Shown in pieces: positions 7,731 to 16,198 of a stretch of DNA of 64,000 nt. The stretch's first letter is position 1; every line of letters starts with the position of its first letter. The DNA comes from Nocardioides sp. CER19. GTDB lineage: Bacteria > Actinomycetota > Actinomycetes > Propionibacteriales > Nocardioidaceae. The notes under the pieces were generated by a model, which saw nothing but the letters and a program-made list of their open reading frames with translations, had not been told where the DNA came from and made no database searches. A program made the translations under genes and the position numbers. The stretch covers positions 868,001 to 932,000 of the forward strand of contig NZ_JARVWS010000001.1 of assembly GCF_029846275.1 (NCBI RefSeq). Direction: 5' to 3'.

Positions 7731-8644
7731 CAGAAGTAGCCCTCCTTCTTCCGGTCCTCCATGGCCGCTTCGCTGAAGCGGTCGTCGCCACGGGTCGCGC
7801 CGCGCTCGGTGACCCGAGCGATCGCGACCTCCTCGATGATCTCCTGCACGGTGCTCGCGGTGGACTCCACGCACCCGGTCAGGGTCAGGTCCCCGACGGT
7901 GCGGAACCTCACGGTGCGCTCCTCGGCGACCTCGCCGTTGCGCAGGGGGTTGTAGTCCGACTCCGTCAGCAGCATCCCGTCGCGCTGGAACACGCGACGC
8001 TGGTGGCTGAAGTAGATCGAGGGGATCTCGATGCCCTCGCGGCCGATGTAGTCCCAGATGTCCAGCTCGGTCCAGTTGGAGATCGGGAAGATCCGCATGT
8101 GCTCGCCCTCGTGCAGGCGGCCGTTGTAGAGCGACCAGAGCTCCGGGCGCTGGTTCTTCGGGTCCCACTGGCCGAACTCGTCGCGGTGGGAGTAGACGCG
8201 CTCCTTGGCGCGGGCCTTCTCCTCGTCGCGGCGGCCGCCGCCGAACGCGGCGGTGAAGCCACCCTCCTCGAGGGCGTTGAGCAGGGTGCCGATCTGCAGC
8301 CGGTTGCGCGAGGTCTTGCCGTCGTCGACGACGATGCCGTTCTTGATGGCGTCCTCGACGCTGGCGACGATCAGCTTGACGCCGAGGCGGCTGACCCAGT
8401 TGTCACGGGTCTGCAACACCTCGGGGAAGTCGTAGCCGGTGTCGACCTGCAGCACCGGGAACGGGATCTTCGCCGGATAGAACGCCTTCTCGGCGAGGCG
8501 CATCATCACGATGCTGTCCTTGCCGCCGGAGAACATGAGGACCGGCTTCTCGAACTCGGCGGCGACCTCACGGAAGATGTGGATCGATTCCGCCTCGAGC
8601 TGGTCCAGCTGGCTCAGCCGGTAGTCGGGGTGGGTCTGCGTCAT
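7730..8644 (-). CDS. cysD: Sulfate adenylyltransferase subunit 2 (CysD)
   Basis: 304 aa PP-loop enzyme that adenylylates sulfate with ATP to give APS in complex with CysN. PP-motif FSGGKDS near residues 38-44; family motifs AFGGGRRDEEKARAKER and SNWTELDIW are intact; it ends in EDRKKEGYF, the typical CysD tail. AAAGGGAGCC precedes the ATG at 8644. It is the first gene of cysDN, with the promoter in the 177-bp divergent region shared with the glycosyltransferase operon; TACGAT at 8689-8694 on the minus strand is a candidate -10. Confidence 0.95.
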   Translation of the reverse strand: MTQTHPDYRLSQLDQLEAESIHIFREVAAEFEKPVLMFSGGKDSIVMMRLAEKAFYPAKIPFPVLQVDTGYDFPEVLQTRDNWVSRLGVKLIVASVEDAIKNGIVVDDGKTSRNRLQIGTLLNALEEGGFTAAFGGGRRDEEKARAKERVYSHRDEFGQWDPKNQRPELWSLYNGRLHEGEHMRIFPISNWTELDIWDYIGREGIEIPSIYFSHQRRVFQRDGMLLTESDYNPLRNGEVAEERTVRFRTVGDLTLTGCVESTASTVQEIIEEVAIARVTERGATRGDDRFSEAAMEDRKKEGYF

Positions 8645-8821
8645 GGCTCCCTTTCACAAGTGGGTCCAGCCCGTGAGGGCAGCCCTCATCGTAGACGGGG
8701 CCCGCGCACCCGCCGAACCCGTGCCGAGGGGCAGACACGAGCGCGTGCTCGTGCCGGGGCAGGCTGCTCGTGGCGTGCACCACGACTGCCGACGTACCGT
8801 GGCACTGGCAGGGGAGGTCGC

Positions 8822-10144
8822 GTGCCCACGACAACCAGCGAGTGGTTCACCCAAATCCTGATCTTCGTCCTGGTCGCCTATCCCATCGTCGGCGGCCTGG
8901 CGTTCCTCGTCTCGAGCCTCTACTACCACCTGTTCCTGGAGAAGCGGGACCTTCCCAGGTACCTCGAGCATGGCGAGCCGTTCATCACGATCTTCATCCC
9001 GGCCCACAACGAGGAAGCGTCGATCGCGAGCACGGTCGACTACCTCGAGAACACGCTCAACTACCCGACCGACAAGTTCGAGATCATCGTCATCGACGAC
9101 GCGTCCACCGACCGGACGCCCGAGATCCTGACTGAGCTGCAGGCGCGCTACGCGGACCTGCGGGTGATCACCATCGTCAAGAACCGGGGCAAGGCCCACG
9201 GCTTCAACGTCGCGCTGGCCTTCGCCAAGGGCGACTTCATCCTCTCGAATGACGCCGACACGAAGCCGAACCCCGACGCGCTGTGGCAGTACATGAGCTA
9301 CTTCGAGCGCGAGGGCGGTCAGAACGTCGGCGCGGTGACCGGCAACATGCTGGCGGCGAACCGCACCACGATCGCCGCCCTGGCCCAGCAGAACGAGCTC
9401 AACTCGATCATCGGCCTCATCAAGCGCTCGCAGATGTCCTACGGGGCGCTCTTCGCCTTCTCGGGCGCCAACACCATGTATCGCAAGCAGGCGGTGCTCG
9501 ACGTCGGCGGCTGGCACGCCGAGCAGCCGACCGAGGACATCGCGAACGCCTGGGACATGCAGACCAGCGGCTGGCGCGCGCTCTTCGCCCCGCATGTCCG
9601 CTTCTTCCTCGACGTACCGGAGCAGACGAAGTCGCTGGTCAAGCAGCGCCGGCGCTGGTCGTCGGGCGGCCTGTTCGTGCTGCTGACCAAGGGCCCGAAG
9701 CTGCTGCGGCACCCGCTGCGGAACTACCAGATGATGCCCGTGATCTTCGACTACGGCCTCAGCGTCGTCTGGAGCTTCCTCTACTGGATCAGCATGGCGC
9801 TGTTCATCCTGAGCCAGATCTACTTCGCCAGCGCCCAGAACTGGGAGCGCTTCTTCCACAACTGGTACATGGTCGGCATCTTCGTCGGCATCGAGATGGT
9901 CGTCGGTGTCGTCCAGCTGACCGTCGCGTCCTATTACAACGACCGCGGGCGCACGCTCAAGTACGTCCTGTTCGCCCCGTGGTACATGCTCGTCTACTGG
10001 ATGGTGAACACCTGGACCGTCGTCGTCGAGTTCATCCCGACGGTCCGCAAGATCTGGGCGCTCCGTGAAGGCGGCACGTGGAAGTCGCCCGAGCGCTCCA
10101 CGAGCCTCGCCGACGTCAACGCGAGCAAGGAGCGGCGGCCATGA
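8822..10144 (+). CDS. PgaC/BcsA-like processive family 2 glycosyltransferase
   Basis: 440-aa membrane synthase. N-terminal transmembrane helix (about 10-30), GT-A domain with VIDDASTDRTP, the DAD of SNDADTKPNPD, TEDIANAW and the processive-synthase motif QRRRWSSGG, then three to four C-terminal helices. Closest in design to poly-beta-1,6-GlcNAc synthases, hyaluronan synthases and similar exopolysaccharide polymerases. The GTG at 8822 is set by GGGGAGG 4 nt upstream; no codon farther upstream has such a site. Its stop overlaps the start of the next gene (ATGA). The product sugar is unknown; a UDP-sugar dehydrogenase follows three genes later. Confidence 0.88.
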   Translation: MPTTTSEWFTQILIFVLVAYPIVGGLAFLVSSLYYHLFLEKRDLPRYLEHGEPFITIFIPAHNEEASIASTVDYLENTLNYPTDKFEIIVIDDASTDRTPEILTELQARYADLRVITIVKNRGKAHGFNVALAFAKGDFILSNDADTKPNPDALWQYMSYFEREGGQNVGAVTGNMLAANRTTIAALAQQNELNSIIGLIKRSQMSYGALFAFSGANTMYRKQAVLDVGGWHAEQPTEDIANAWDMQTSGWRALFAPHVRFFLDVPEQTKSLVKQRRRWSSGGLFVLLTKGPKLLRHPLRNYQMMPVIFDYGLSVVWSFLYWISMALFILSQIYFASAQNWERFFHNWYMVGIFVGIEMVVGVVQLTVASYYNDRGRTLKYVLFAPWYMLVYWMVNTWTVVVEFIPTVRKIWALREGGTWKSPERSTSLADVNASKERRP

Positions 10145-10647
10145 CCGACAAACCTGACTACATCGTCCACCACGTCGAGGAGGAGGACGTCACCGTCGAC
10201 TGGTTCTTCGGGCATGGGCACCTGTCCACGAAGATCCTGCAGCTCGTCCTGGTCGTGATCGGCTGGTTCTTCGCGATCCTGCCGCTGGTCATCGAGGTCT
10301 CGGCCCTGCGCCACCGCAACGATGCCGGCGGCTGGTGGAACTACCAGGAGGGCTTCGACATGTTCGACACGACGATGACCTTCCTGGAGCTCCTGATCAT
10401 CGTCTTCATCGTCGGGTTCCTGGCGTTGCACGTGATCTACCGGGTGGTCTCGCGAGAGCGCAACCGGCGGAAGACCTTCGACGAGGAGCGCCTCGAGCTG
10501 CGCCTCTCATTGGCCGATGACCTCTACTCCGACAAGTACGGCGCTGAGGACCTCCGCCGAGTGCAGCGGAACATCCGGATCGAGCCGTATGCCGACCTCG
10601 AGACCTACGAGCTCCGCGACACCTACCGCATCCACGGAGTCGACTGA
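10141..10647 (+). CDS. Small two-helix membrane protein, PgaD-like by position
   Basis: 168 aa with two hydrophobic helices (about 35-60 and 82-106) and a charged cytoplasmic tail. It shows no catalytic motif. It overlaps the glycosyltransferase stop (ATGA) and the next gene (TGATG), so all three are coupled. Small two-helix subunits such as PgaD accompany PgaC synthases, which suggests an accessory role, but sequence similarity to PgaD is not evident. Confidence 0.7.
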   Translation: MTDKPDYIVHHVEEEDVTVDWFFGHGHLSTKILQLVLVVIGWFFAILPLVIEVSALRHRNDAGGWWNYQEGFDMFDTTMTFLELLIIVFIVGFLALHVIYRVVSRERNRRKTFDEERLELRLSLADDLYSDKYGAEDLRRVQRNIRIEPYADLETYELRDTYRIHGVD

Positions 10648-11603
10648 TGGCCCTCTCGCCCGACGACCTGCAGCTCATCAGGGACATGAAGCAGCGGGAG
10701 TTCAACCTGAAGAAGCGGCAGCGGGCGTCGAACGCCATCTACGTAGAGGCGCGCCGCTACCGGTTCCTGCTGATCCTCCTGACTGCACTCCTGTTCGCTG
10801 CCGTCCTCGACGCGATCCTGATCCTGGTCGAGCGCGACGAGGTGAGCTGGTCGGAGCTGTGGCGTCCGACGATCGTGATCTTCGTGGTCGCGATGGCGGT
10901 CGGGATCCTGGCGGGGAACGGTCTGATGCGCACGTCGCTCGGACGCAAGCTGCTCGCGAACAAGGACCGCAAGCTGAACTTCAAGTACAGCGGCGATCTG
11001 CACGCGGGTCGGCGCTGGCAGCAGTTCTACTACCGCGGCGAGGACATCTCGGCCTACATCGGCCAGATCCTCTACCTCGTCGAGAGCGAGCACCGGTTCG
11101 AATCGGTCGACGCCGCGCTCGCCTTCGCCAAGGAGCACAGCCGGCAGAACCCCGCCTTCCAGGAGCGCGGCCTGGAGCTGTTCAACAAGGTCCTCGACCA
11201 GACCAACCTGCTCGTCATCGCGAGCACCGACGCTGACGGTCGGCCGTCGAACCGGTTCATGCGCTTCGTCAAGACCGACCGCCCCGGAGTTTGGTTCATG
11301 ACCACGGCCCCGGATGCACCGAAGGTCCACGAGTTCGACCAAGGACGACTCGCGCTGATCACCGCCCCCACCGAGAGCGGCGCCACGGTCAGCAGCAACC
11401 GGGTGCGCGTCAGGCGCGCGGAGCTGACCTTCCCGGAGGTCGCCGACCTCTACCGCGCCCAGGCGCCGCGCTACCTCGAGGGCATGACCGAGGAGGACCA
11501 GCAGTGCGAGCTGGTCTACGAGCTGACCCTCGAGTCGGCGAAGGTCTCCAACTGGGTCGACCAGGCGCTGGTCGTCTTCGACCGGGTGGACAGCGTCGAC
11601 TGA
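10647..11603 (+). CDS. Membrane-anchored PPOX-like (FMN-binding split barrel) protein
   Basis: 318 aa. Two N-terminal transmembrane helices (about 38-58 and 73-91) and a linker precede a pyridoxamine 5'-phosphate oxidase-like domain (about 185-318: LLVIASTDADGRPSNRFMRF, GVWFMTT, CELVYELTLES). PPOX domains normally occur as small soluble flavin or F420 proteins; a membrane-tethered copy translated with an exopolysaccharide synthase is unusual. It overlaps the preceding gene by TGATG. Possibilities are cofactor-dependent sensing or redox tailoring at the synthase; the flavin-contacting residues cannot be judged here. Confidence 0.78.
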   Translation: MALSPDDLQLIRDMKQREFNLKKRQRASNAIYVEARRYRFLLILLTALLFAAVLDAILILVERDEVSWSELWRPTIVIFVVAMAVGILAGNGLMRTSLGRKLLANKDRKLNFKYSGDLHAGRRWQQFYYRGEDISAYIGQILYLVESEHRFESVDAALAFAKEHSRQNPAFQERGLELFNKVLDQTNLLVIASTDADGRPSNRFMRFVKTDRPGVWFMTTAPDAPKVHEFDQGRLALITAPTESGATVSSNRVRVRRAELTFPEVADLYRAQAPRYLEGMTEEDQQCELVYELTLESAKVSNWVDQALVVFDRVDSVD

Positions 11604-11675
11604 CGGCCGCGTCGACGTCGCGCAGCGCGCACCTGGGCACAGAGCCGCCGATCATCGCGTGCCGCGCTCGACCCG

Positions 11676-11681
11676 TACGCT
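11676..11681 (+). promoter_or_regulatory. -10 hexamer for leaderless ugd
   Basis: TACGCT, 6-nt spacer, then the ATG at 11688 with no Shine-Dalgarno. Confidence 0.5.
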
Positions 11682-11687
11682 GCTCCC

Positions 11688-12854
11688 ATGAAGATCGCGA
11701 TCGTCGGCACGGGCTACGTCGGCCTGTCGAACGCCATCATCCTCGCCCAGAACCACCAGGTCTGCGCGCTCGACCTCGACCCCGTCAAGGTCGACCAGGT
11801 CAATCGCCGGATCTCGCCCCTCGAGGACCCGGAGATCGAGGACTACCTCGCCCACCGGTCGCTGGACCTCACGGCGACGCTGGACAAGCAGGCGGCGTAC
11901 GACGGCGCCGCGTTCGTCGTCGTCGCGACGCCGACCGACTACGACCCGCGGACCAACTACTTCAACACGCGCTCGGTCGAGAGCGTCATCGAGGACGTGC
12001 TCGCGATCAACCCCTCGGCCCACCTGGTCATCAAGTCGACCGTGCCGGTCGGCTTCACCGAGCGGATGCGGCAGGAGCACCCCGACGCCTCGATCATGTT
12101 CAGCCCGGAGTTCCTCCGCGAGGGCCGCGCGCTCTTCGACAACCTGCACCCGTCGCGGATCGTCGTCGGCGACCGCACCGAGCGCGGGAAGGCCTTCGCC
12201 GAGCTCCTGGTCGAGGGCGCCATCGACAAGGACATGCCGGTCCTCTTCACCGACTCGACCGAGGCCGAGGCGATCAAGCTCTTCGCCAACACCTACCTCG
12301 CGCTGCGGGTCGCCTACTTCAACGAGCTGGACACCTACGCCGCCGTGCGGGGCCTCGACAGCGCACAGATCATCGAGGGCGTCGGCCTCGACCCTCGTAT
12401 CGGCTCGCACTACAACAACCCGTCGTTCGGCTACGGCGGCTACTGCCTGCCCAAGGACACCAAGCAGCTGCACGCCAACTACCGCGACGTGCCGCAGAAC
12501 CTCATCGGTGCCATCGTCGACGCCAACACCACCCGCAAGGACTTCATCGCGAGCGACATCCTGCGGCGCTCGCCTTCGGTCGTGGGCATCTACCGCCTGA
12601 TCATGAAGTCCGGCTCCGACAACTTCCGGATGTCCTCGATCCAAGGCGTGATGAAGCGGATCAAGGCCAAGGGCGTCGAGGTCGTCGTCTACGAGCCGTC
12701 CCTTCCCGAGGACACGTTCTTCAACTCCCGCGTGATCCGCGATCTCGACGAGTTCAAGCGCATCTCGGACGTCATCGTCGCCAACCGGCGCACCGAGGTG
12801 CTCGACGACGTGGCCGACAAGGTCTACACGCGCGACATCTACGGCCGCGACTGA
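11688..12854 (+). CDS. ugd: UDP-glucose/nucleotide-sugar 6-dehydrogenase
   Basis: 388 aa, the length of the short E. coli-type Ugd. NAD-binding GTGYVGLS (residues 7-14); STVPVGFT and FSPEFLREG motifs; catalytic Cys in [14 protein letters not shown] near residue 252. It oxidises UDP-glucose (or UDP-HexNAc) to the uronic acid for polysaccharide synthesis. It lies 84 nt after the PPOX gene with its own leaderless promoter, so it may supply the upstream synthase. Substrate preference is not settled by sequence. Confidence 0.9.
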   Translation: MKIAIVGTGYVGLSNAIILAQNHQVCALDLDPVKVDQVNRRISPLEDPEIEDYLAHRSLDLTATLDKQAAYDGAAFVVVATPTDYDPRTNYFNTRSVESVIEDVLAINPSAHLVIKSTVPVGFTERMRQEHPDASIMFSPEFLREGRALFDNLHPSRIVVGDRTERGKAFAELLVEGAIDKDMPVLFTDSTEAEAIKLFANTYLALRVAYFNELDTYAAVRGLDSAQIIEGVGLDPRIGSHYNNPSFGYGGYCLPKDTKQLHANYRDVPQNLIGAIVDANTTRKDFIASDILRRSPSVVGIYRLIMKSGSDNFRMSSIQGVMKRIKAKGVEVVVYEPSLPEDTFFNSRVIRDLDEFKRISDVIVANRRTEVLDDVADKVYTRDIYGRD

Positions 12855-12890
12855 GCTCGGCCGTCGGCGGAGGCGGGACCGTCCCGCGGG

Positions 12891-13991
12891 TCATCGGAAG
12901 AGGGTGGCGCCGAGTGCGCGCGCGTCGTCGAAGCCCGGCAGCACGAGGAAGCTGGCCGACGCGGTCGCCGTCGCGAAGTGCATCAGAGCATCGGTCTCGT
13001 CGAGCCGCCTCTGGGTCCGGACGAAGGTGTCCAGGTCGCGCTGGAAGCTGATGAAGACCAGACCGCGTTCGGAGCCGGGGTTGGCGTAGCTGTAGCTGCG
13101 CCGCAGCATCAGGTGACTCCCGGTGAACGAGGGATGCGCCGCGCGAGCGTGGGCGTGCGCCGGCACGACGTACTCGCCTGCGGGCGTCTTCGCGCCGAGG
13201 TCGACCTGGTCGAGCGGCGCGCCGCCGGACAGAGGCGCGCCGTCGGAGAGGCGCCGGCCGATGATGCGCTCCTGGCGGCGTACCGGCAGCGACCGGAAGC
13301 CGTCCACGTCCAGCCTCAGCCGACGCACGACGCAGATGGTGCCGTTGGCGGCCGGACCGTCGGGGATCCAGACGTCGTCCTGCAGTTGGAACTCGGTGCG
13401 GGGCACGACGACGCCGTCGAGGAAGCCCAGCAGGTTGCGGGCCCGTCCCTCGCCCGCGCTGGCGCGGAACCCGTGCTGCGCCCAGCGCACGCGCGCCCGC
13501 ATTGTCCAGACCATGGCCTCCCGGGCACGTTCGAGCACGCCCGCGTCGGACCCGTGCAGGGCGAGCAGGAGGTCACCGCCGGTCCGTGACGCGGGGATCC
13601 GGTCGTCGCCGGCGAAGAGCGGCAGCGGGTCCGAGCCGGGCAGCCCGTCTCCGGCGGCACGCACCAGGCGCGGACCGACCGCGACGGTGGCGGTCAGGTC
13701 GCCCGAGCCGTCCGCGGTGTGGGCAGCGATGGTCCGACCGAGAGCGGCGAGCATGTCACCGAGCTCCGCGCGAGTCTGGGTGGCCACGTCGACCACCGAG
13801 ACGAGCGCGAACGTCTGCGGGTCGACGGGACGGTCGATCCCGGCCTGGTGGGCACCGTGCGCCGGCGTGTCTCCGAGCGCACGGGGCGGTGAGCCGTCCC
13901 GGTCGGCGCCTCGGGCGATGGCCGACACACCCACCGCGCCCGCGGCGAGGACGGCCGCGGAGGTCAGGACCTGTCGGCGGTCGAGGCTCAT
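12891..13991 (-). CDS. Dyp-type heme peroxidase, Tat-exported
   Basis: 366 aa. N-terminus MSLDRRQVLTSAAVLAAGAV is a probable twin-arginine signal. The Dyp motif GFLDG is present, with the later conserved SHLMLRRSYSY and the final FISFQRDLDTFV block typical of EfeB/Dyp proteins. It acts outside the membrane on peroxide and dyes/heme-like substrates. The ATG at 13991 overlaps the stop of the upstream lipoprotein (ATGA); an upstream extension has no signal peptide logic. It is the last gene of a three-gene coupled operon. No EfeU/EfeO homologue is beside it, so an iron-uptake role is not supported. Confidence 0.87.
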   Translation of the reverse strand: MSLDRRQVLTSAAVLAAGAVGVSAIARGADRDGSPPRALGDTPAHGAHQAGIDRPVDPQTFALVSVVDVATQTRAELGDMLAALGRTIAAHTADGSGDLTATVAVGPRLVRAAGDGLPGSDPLPLFAGDDRIPASRTGGDLLLALHGSDAGVLERAREAMVWTMRARVRWAQHGFRASAGEGRARNLLGFLDGVVVPRTEFQLQDDVWIPDGPAANGTICVVRRLRLDVDGFRSLPVRRQERIIGRRLSDGAPLSGGAPLDQVDLGAKTPAGEYVVPAHAHARAAHPSFTGSHLMLRRSYSYANPGSERGLVFISFQRDLDTFVRTQRRLDETDALMHFATATASASFLVLPGFDDARALGATLFR

Positions 13992-14731
13992 CGCTTCACA
14001 CCCGGGAGCCGCGGGAGGGAGACGCCGTCCGCGTCGCCGAGGTCGACGGTCGCCCAGTCCTCGCCCGTGCGGATCTGGACCCGACGAGCGAGCCCCGTCT
14101 TGTCCACCCACAGCCGAAGGCCGGACGCGTCGGAGTCGACCGGACCCTCCGCCCGCTTCTCGGACGGCGGGGCGGCGTAGCCCATCAGCTCGTGGCCCGC
14201 GACCTCGTCCTCGCCCAGCCAGAGTGCCCCGCCCTGCTCGAGCAGGAGCGGGTTCTCGGGGCGGTCCTGGGCGAGCCCGGCGATCACGAGAAGCACCGTG
14301 TCGAGCACCGAGCCGCTCGGGGCCATCGACCGCGTCTGCCAGTGCACGCCGGGCATGGGCAGAGGAGCCGTGTCAGCCGTCTGCGTCGACGCCGGGGTCA
14401 GGCCGACCTGGCGGAGGTTCCACCGCAGCAGCTGGGGCGCGAAGCCGACACCTGTCGCCAGCGCGTACCCGGTGTGGGTCCGGTAGTCGATCCAGCCCTT
14501 GAGCCGGACCTTCTGCGTGTCCACGGCCACGGTCGTCTCCAGAGAGCGACTACCGGCGTCGTAGTTGCGGAACAGGGTGGTCGCCAGCACCTGCGCCTGC
14601 TCGGCGCTCACCGGCCGCGGCGATGCCGGCCTCGTCGTCGACGCAGTCGGTCCGTCGTCCACGCCGCTCTCGCATCCCGCCGCCACGAGCGCCACGGCCG
14701 CGAGGCCGGCCAGCCAGCGTCGGCACCTCAT
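13988..14731 (-). CDS. Lipoprotein of unknown function
   Basis: 247 aa with signal peptide and lipobox LVAAGC (Cys20), then a Thr/Ser/Pro linker (about 27-42) and a globular domain rich in beta segments. Tryptophan-rich spots (LLRWNLRQVG, VHWQTRSM, ALWLGEDEV) are visible but no family was recognised. It overlaps both neighbours by ATGA, so it is made together with the beta-helix lipoprotein and the Dyp peroxidase. Likely a surface-exposed partner of one of them. Confidence 0.75.
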   Translation of the reverse strand: MRCRRWLAGLAAVALVAAGCESGVDDGPTASTTRPASPRPVSAEQAQVLATTLFRNYDAGSRSLETTVAVDTQKVRLKGWIDYRTHTGYALATGVGFAPQLLRWNLRQVGLTPASTQTADTAPLPMPGVHWQTRSMAPSGSVLDTVLLVIAGLAQDRPENPLLLEQGGALWLGEDEVAGHELMGYAAPPSEKRAEGPVDSDASGLRLWVDKTGLARRVQIRTGEDWATVDLGDADGVSLPRLPGVKR

Positions 14732-16050
14732 CGGGTCCCGCTCAGCTCGGCGAGCAGGGAGCCCGGAGGAACGTCGATCGCCGCAGTGTCAGGCATCGTG
14801 ACACTCGCCGGCAGCCGCTCCGGTGGCGTGTCCACGTCGGTGAGACCGGGCTGGGCACGGGGTGGCGCGACGTCGAGGAAGCTGAGACCGGGCGGAGCCT
14901 TCGCGAGGCGGGCGACGGTGGTCGGGGCTACGGCCGGCTGCCGGCGCGCTGCCGCACCGCACGGGCGGGCCGTGGCGAGATCCGGCGGAAGGGTGGTGGC
15001 GCGCCCCGTGACGCAGTTACCGGTCGCCGGGGCGCGGGCGGCCGAGATGTTGGCGACATCGATGCCGTTCGCGGCGTAGGCGTTCTCCGTCAGCGTGTTG
15101 CCGGTCGCGGGCAGGTCTTCGGTGTTGGTGATGAGGACGCCAGCACGGGGGTTGCCCGCGATCCGGTTGCGGGTGACCTCGTTGTCTACGCCACCCGCGA
15201 TGCCCACACCGGTGCCGAACCCGCCGTCCGCCTGCGCCGGGGAGTCGTTGGAGCCGCTCTCGCCGACGAGGTTGCCGATGACCTGGTTCGCACGCTGGGG
15301 GCGGAAGGCCTCCTGGTAGTTGGACAGCAGCGTCAACCCGACCCGGTTGTCGGTGAACCGGTTGCCGGTGATCAGGAGCGGCCCCGAGGCGTTGGCGTTC
15401 TCGAAGCCGACCGCGTTGCGCTCGGCCACGTTGTCCTGGACCAGGACGTCGCAGCTGTGGCACTGGCCGACGTAGATGCCGCTGTCCGCCGAGCCCGAGG
15501 CGTAGGAGTCGGCGATCACCCCGTGCTGGGCGTCGAACGCGTAGATCCCGTACAGCCCGTTGTCGTACGCCGTCACGTGGTCGACGGCGAACCGCTGCAC
15601 GGGCGGGAACTCGTCAGGCTCGAACTCGTCATAGTCGTCGGCGTTGTTGGCGCGCGGCCCGTGCTTGTCGTGCACGCCGGTCACCAGGACCCCGTAGAAC
15701 GTGTGGTCCCGCACGGTGAGGTTCTGCACGCGGGTGCCGTCGGCGATGCTGACCACACCGTAGGGGCGCACGCCCGCACCGTCGATGACGGTCCGGTTCC
15801 GGTCGGTGCCCCGCACCGTGACGTCGGCCGTCGAGACGACCACGCTCTCGTGGTAGGTGCCAGGACCGACGAGCACCAGCCCACCCGCGGCGACATGGTC
15901 GACCGCGGCCTGGATCGAGGTGGCATCCTGGGGGACCCGGACGACCTGCACACCATGGCCCGCCCGCGGCGCGGAGCCGGAGGAGCAGCCGGCGGCGCCG
16001 AGGCAGACGACCGCGGCGATGCCCCCTGCCGTCGCCCACCCGCGAGCCAT
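14728..16050 (-). CDS. Parallel beta-helix (NosD-like) lipoprotein
   Basis: 440 aa. Lipobox LGAAGC (Cys22); then IQAAVDHVAAGGLVLVGPGTYHESVVV, the standard opening of a right-handed beta-helix, with coils rich in N and G to about residue 350 (DNGLYGIYAF, SADSGIYVGQ, TDNRVGLTLL). A Pro/Ala-rich tail follows. A CHSC pair sits in one coil. Such folds bind or cut polysaccharides, or handle copper (NosD). Catalytic residues are not identifiable. The ATG at 16050 follows TAGACT by 7 nt. First gene of the coupled operon with a lipoprotein and a Dyp peroxidase. Confidence 0.82.
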   Translation of the reverse strand: MARGWATAGGIAAVVCLGAAGCSSGSAPRAGHGVQVVRVPQDATSIQAAVDHVAAGGLVLVGPGTYHESVVVSTADVTVRGTDRNRTVIDGAGVRPYGVVSIADGTRVQNLTVRDHTFYGVLVTGVHDKHGPRANNADDYDEFEPDEFPPVQRFAVDHVTAYDNGLYGIYAFDAQHGVIADSYASGSADSGIYVGQCHSCDVLVQDNVAERNAVGFENANASGPLLITGNRFTDNRVGLTLLSNYQEAFRPQRANQVIGNLVGESGSNDSPAQADGGFGTGVGIAGGVDNEVTRNRIAGNPRAGVLITNTEDLPATGNTLTENAYAANGIDVANISAARAPATGNCVTGRATTLPPDLATARPCGAAARRQPAVAPTTVARLAKAPPGLSFLDVAPPRAQPGLTDVDTPPERLPASVTMPDTAAIDVPPGSLLAELSGTR

Positions 16051-16057
16051 GCCGGTC

Positions 16058-16063
16058 AGTCTA
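16058..16063 (-). promoter_or_regulatory. -10 hexamer for leaderless beta-helix lipoprotein gene
   Basis: TAGACT on the minus strand with a 7-nt spacer to the ATG at 16050, driving the three-gene operon down to 12891. Confidence 0.55.
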
Positions 16064-16198
16064 GGTGTGAGGCTCCGTGCGTCACGCGGCTTGCTTCTGC
16101 CGGTGCCGCACTGGCCCGATTGTGTGATAGTGGGCACAGAGTGTCGGGGCGTTCCAGCACCGGGCCGCCCGCTCGGCGAGATTCGACCGGGAGGCGGC

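Noticed and set aside
8645..8821. A short minus-strand ORF (MRAALTGWTHL) before cysD as a leader peptide
   Set aside because: No Cys codons, no leaderless spacing and no attenuator hairpin; differs from the true Cys leader at 2251.
12873..12887. Short palindrome CGGGACCGTCCCG between ugd and the Dyp peroxidase gene as a terminator
   Set aside because: The stem leaves almost no loop and is only 6-7 bp; too weak to call.
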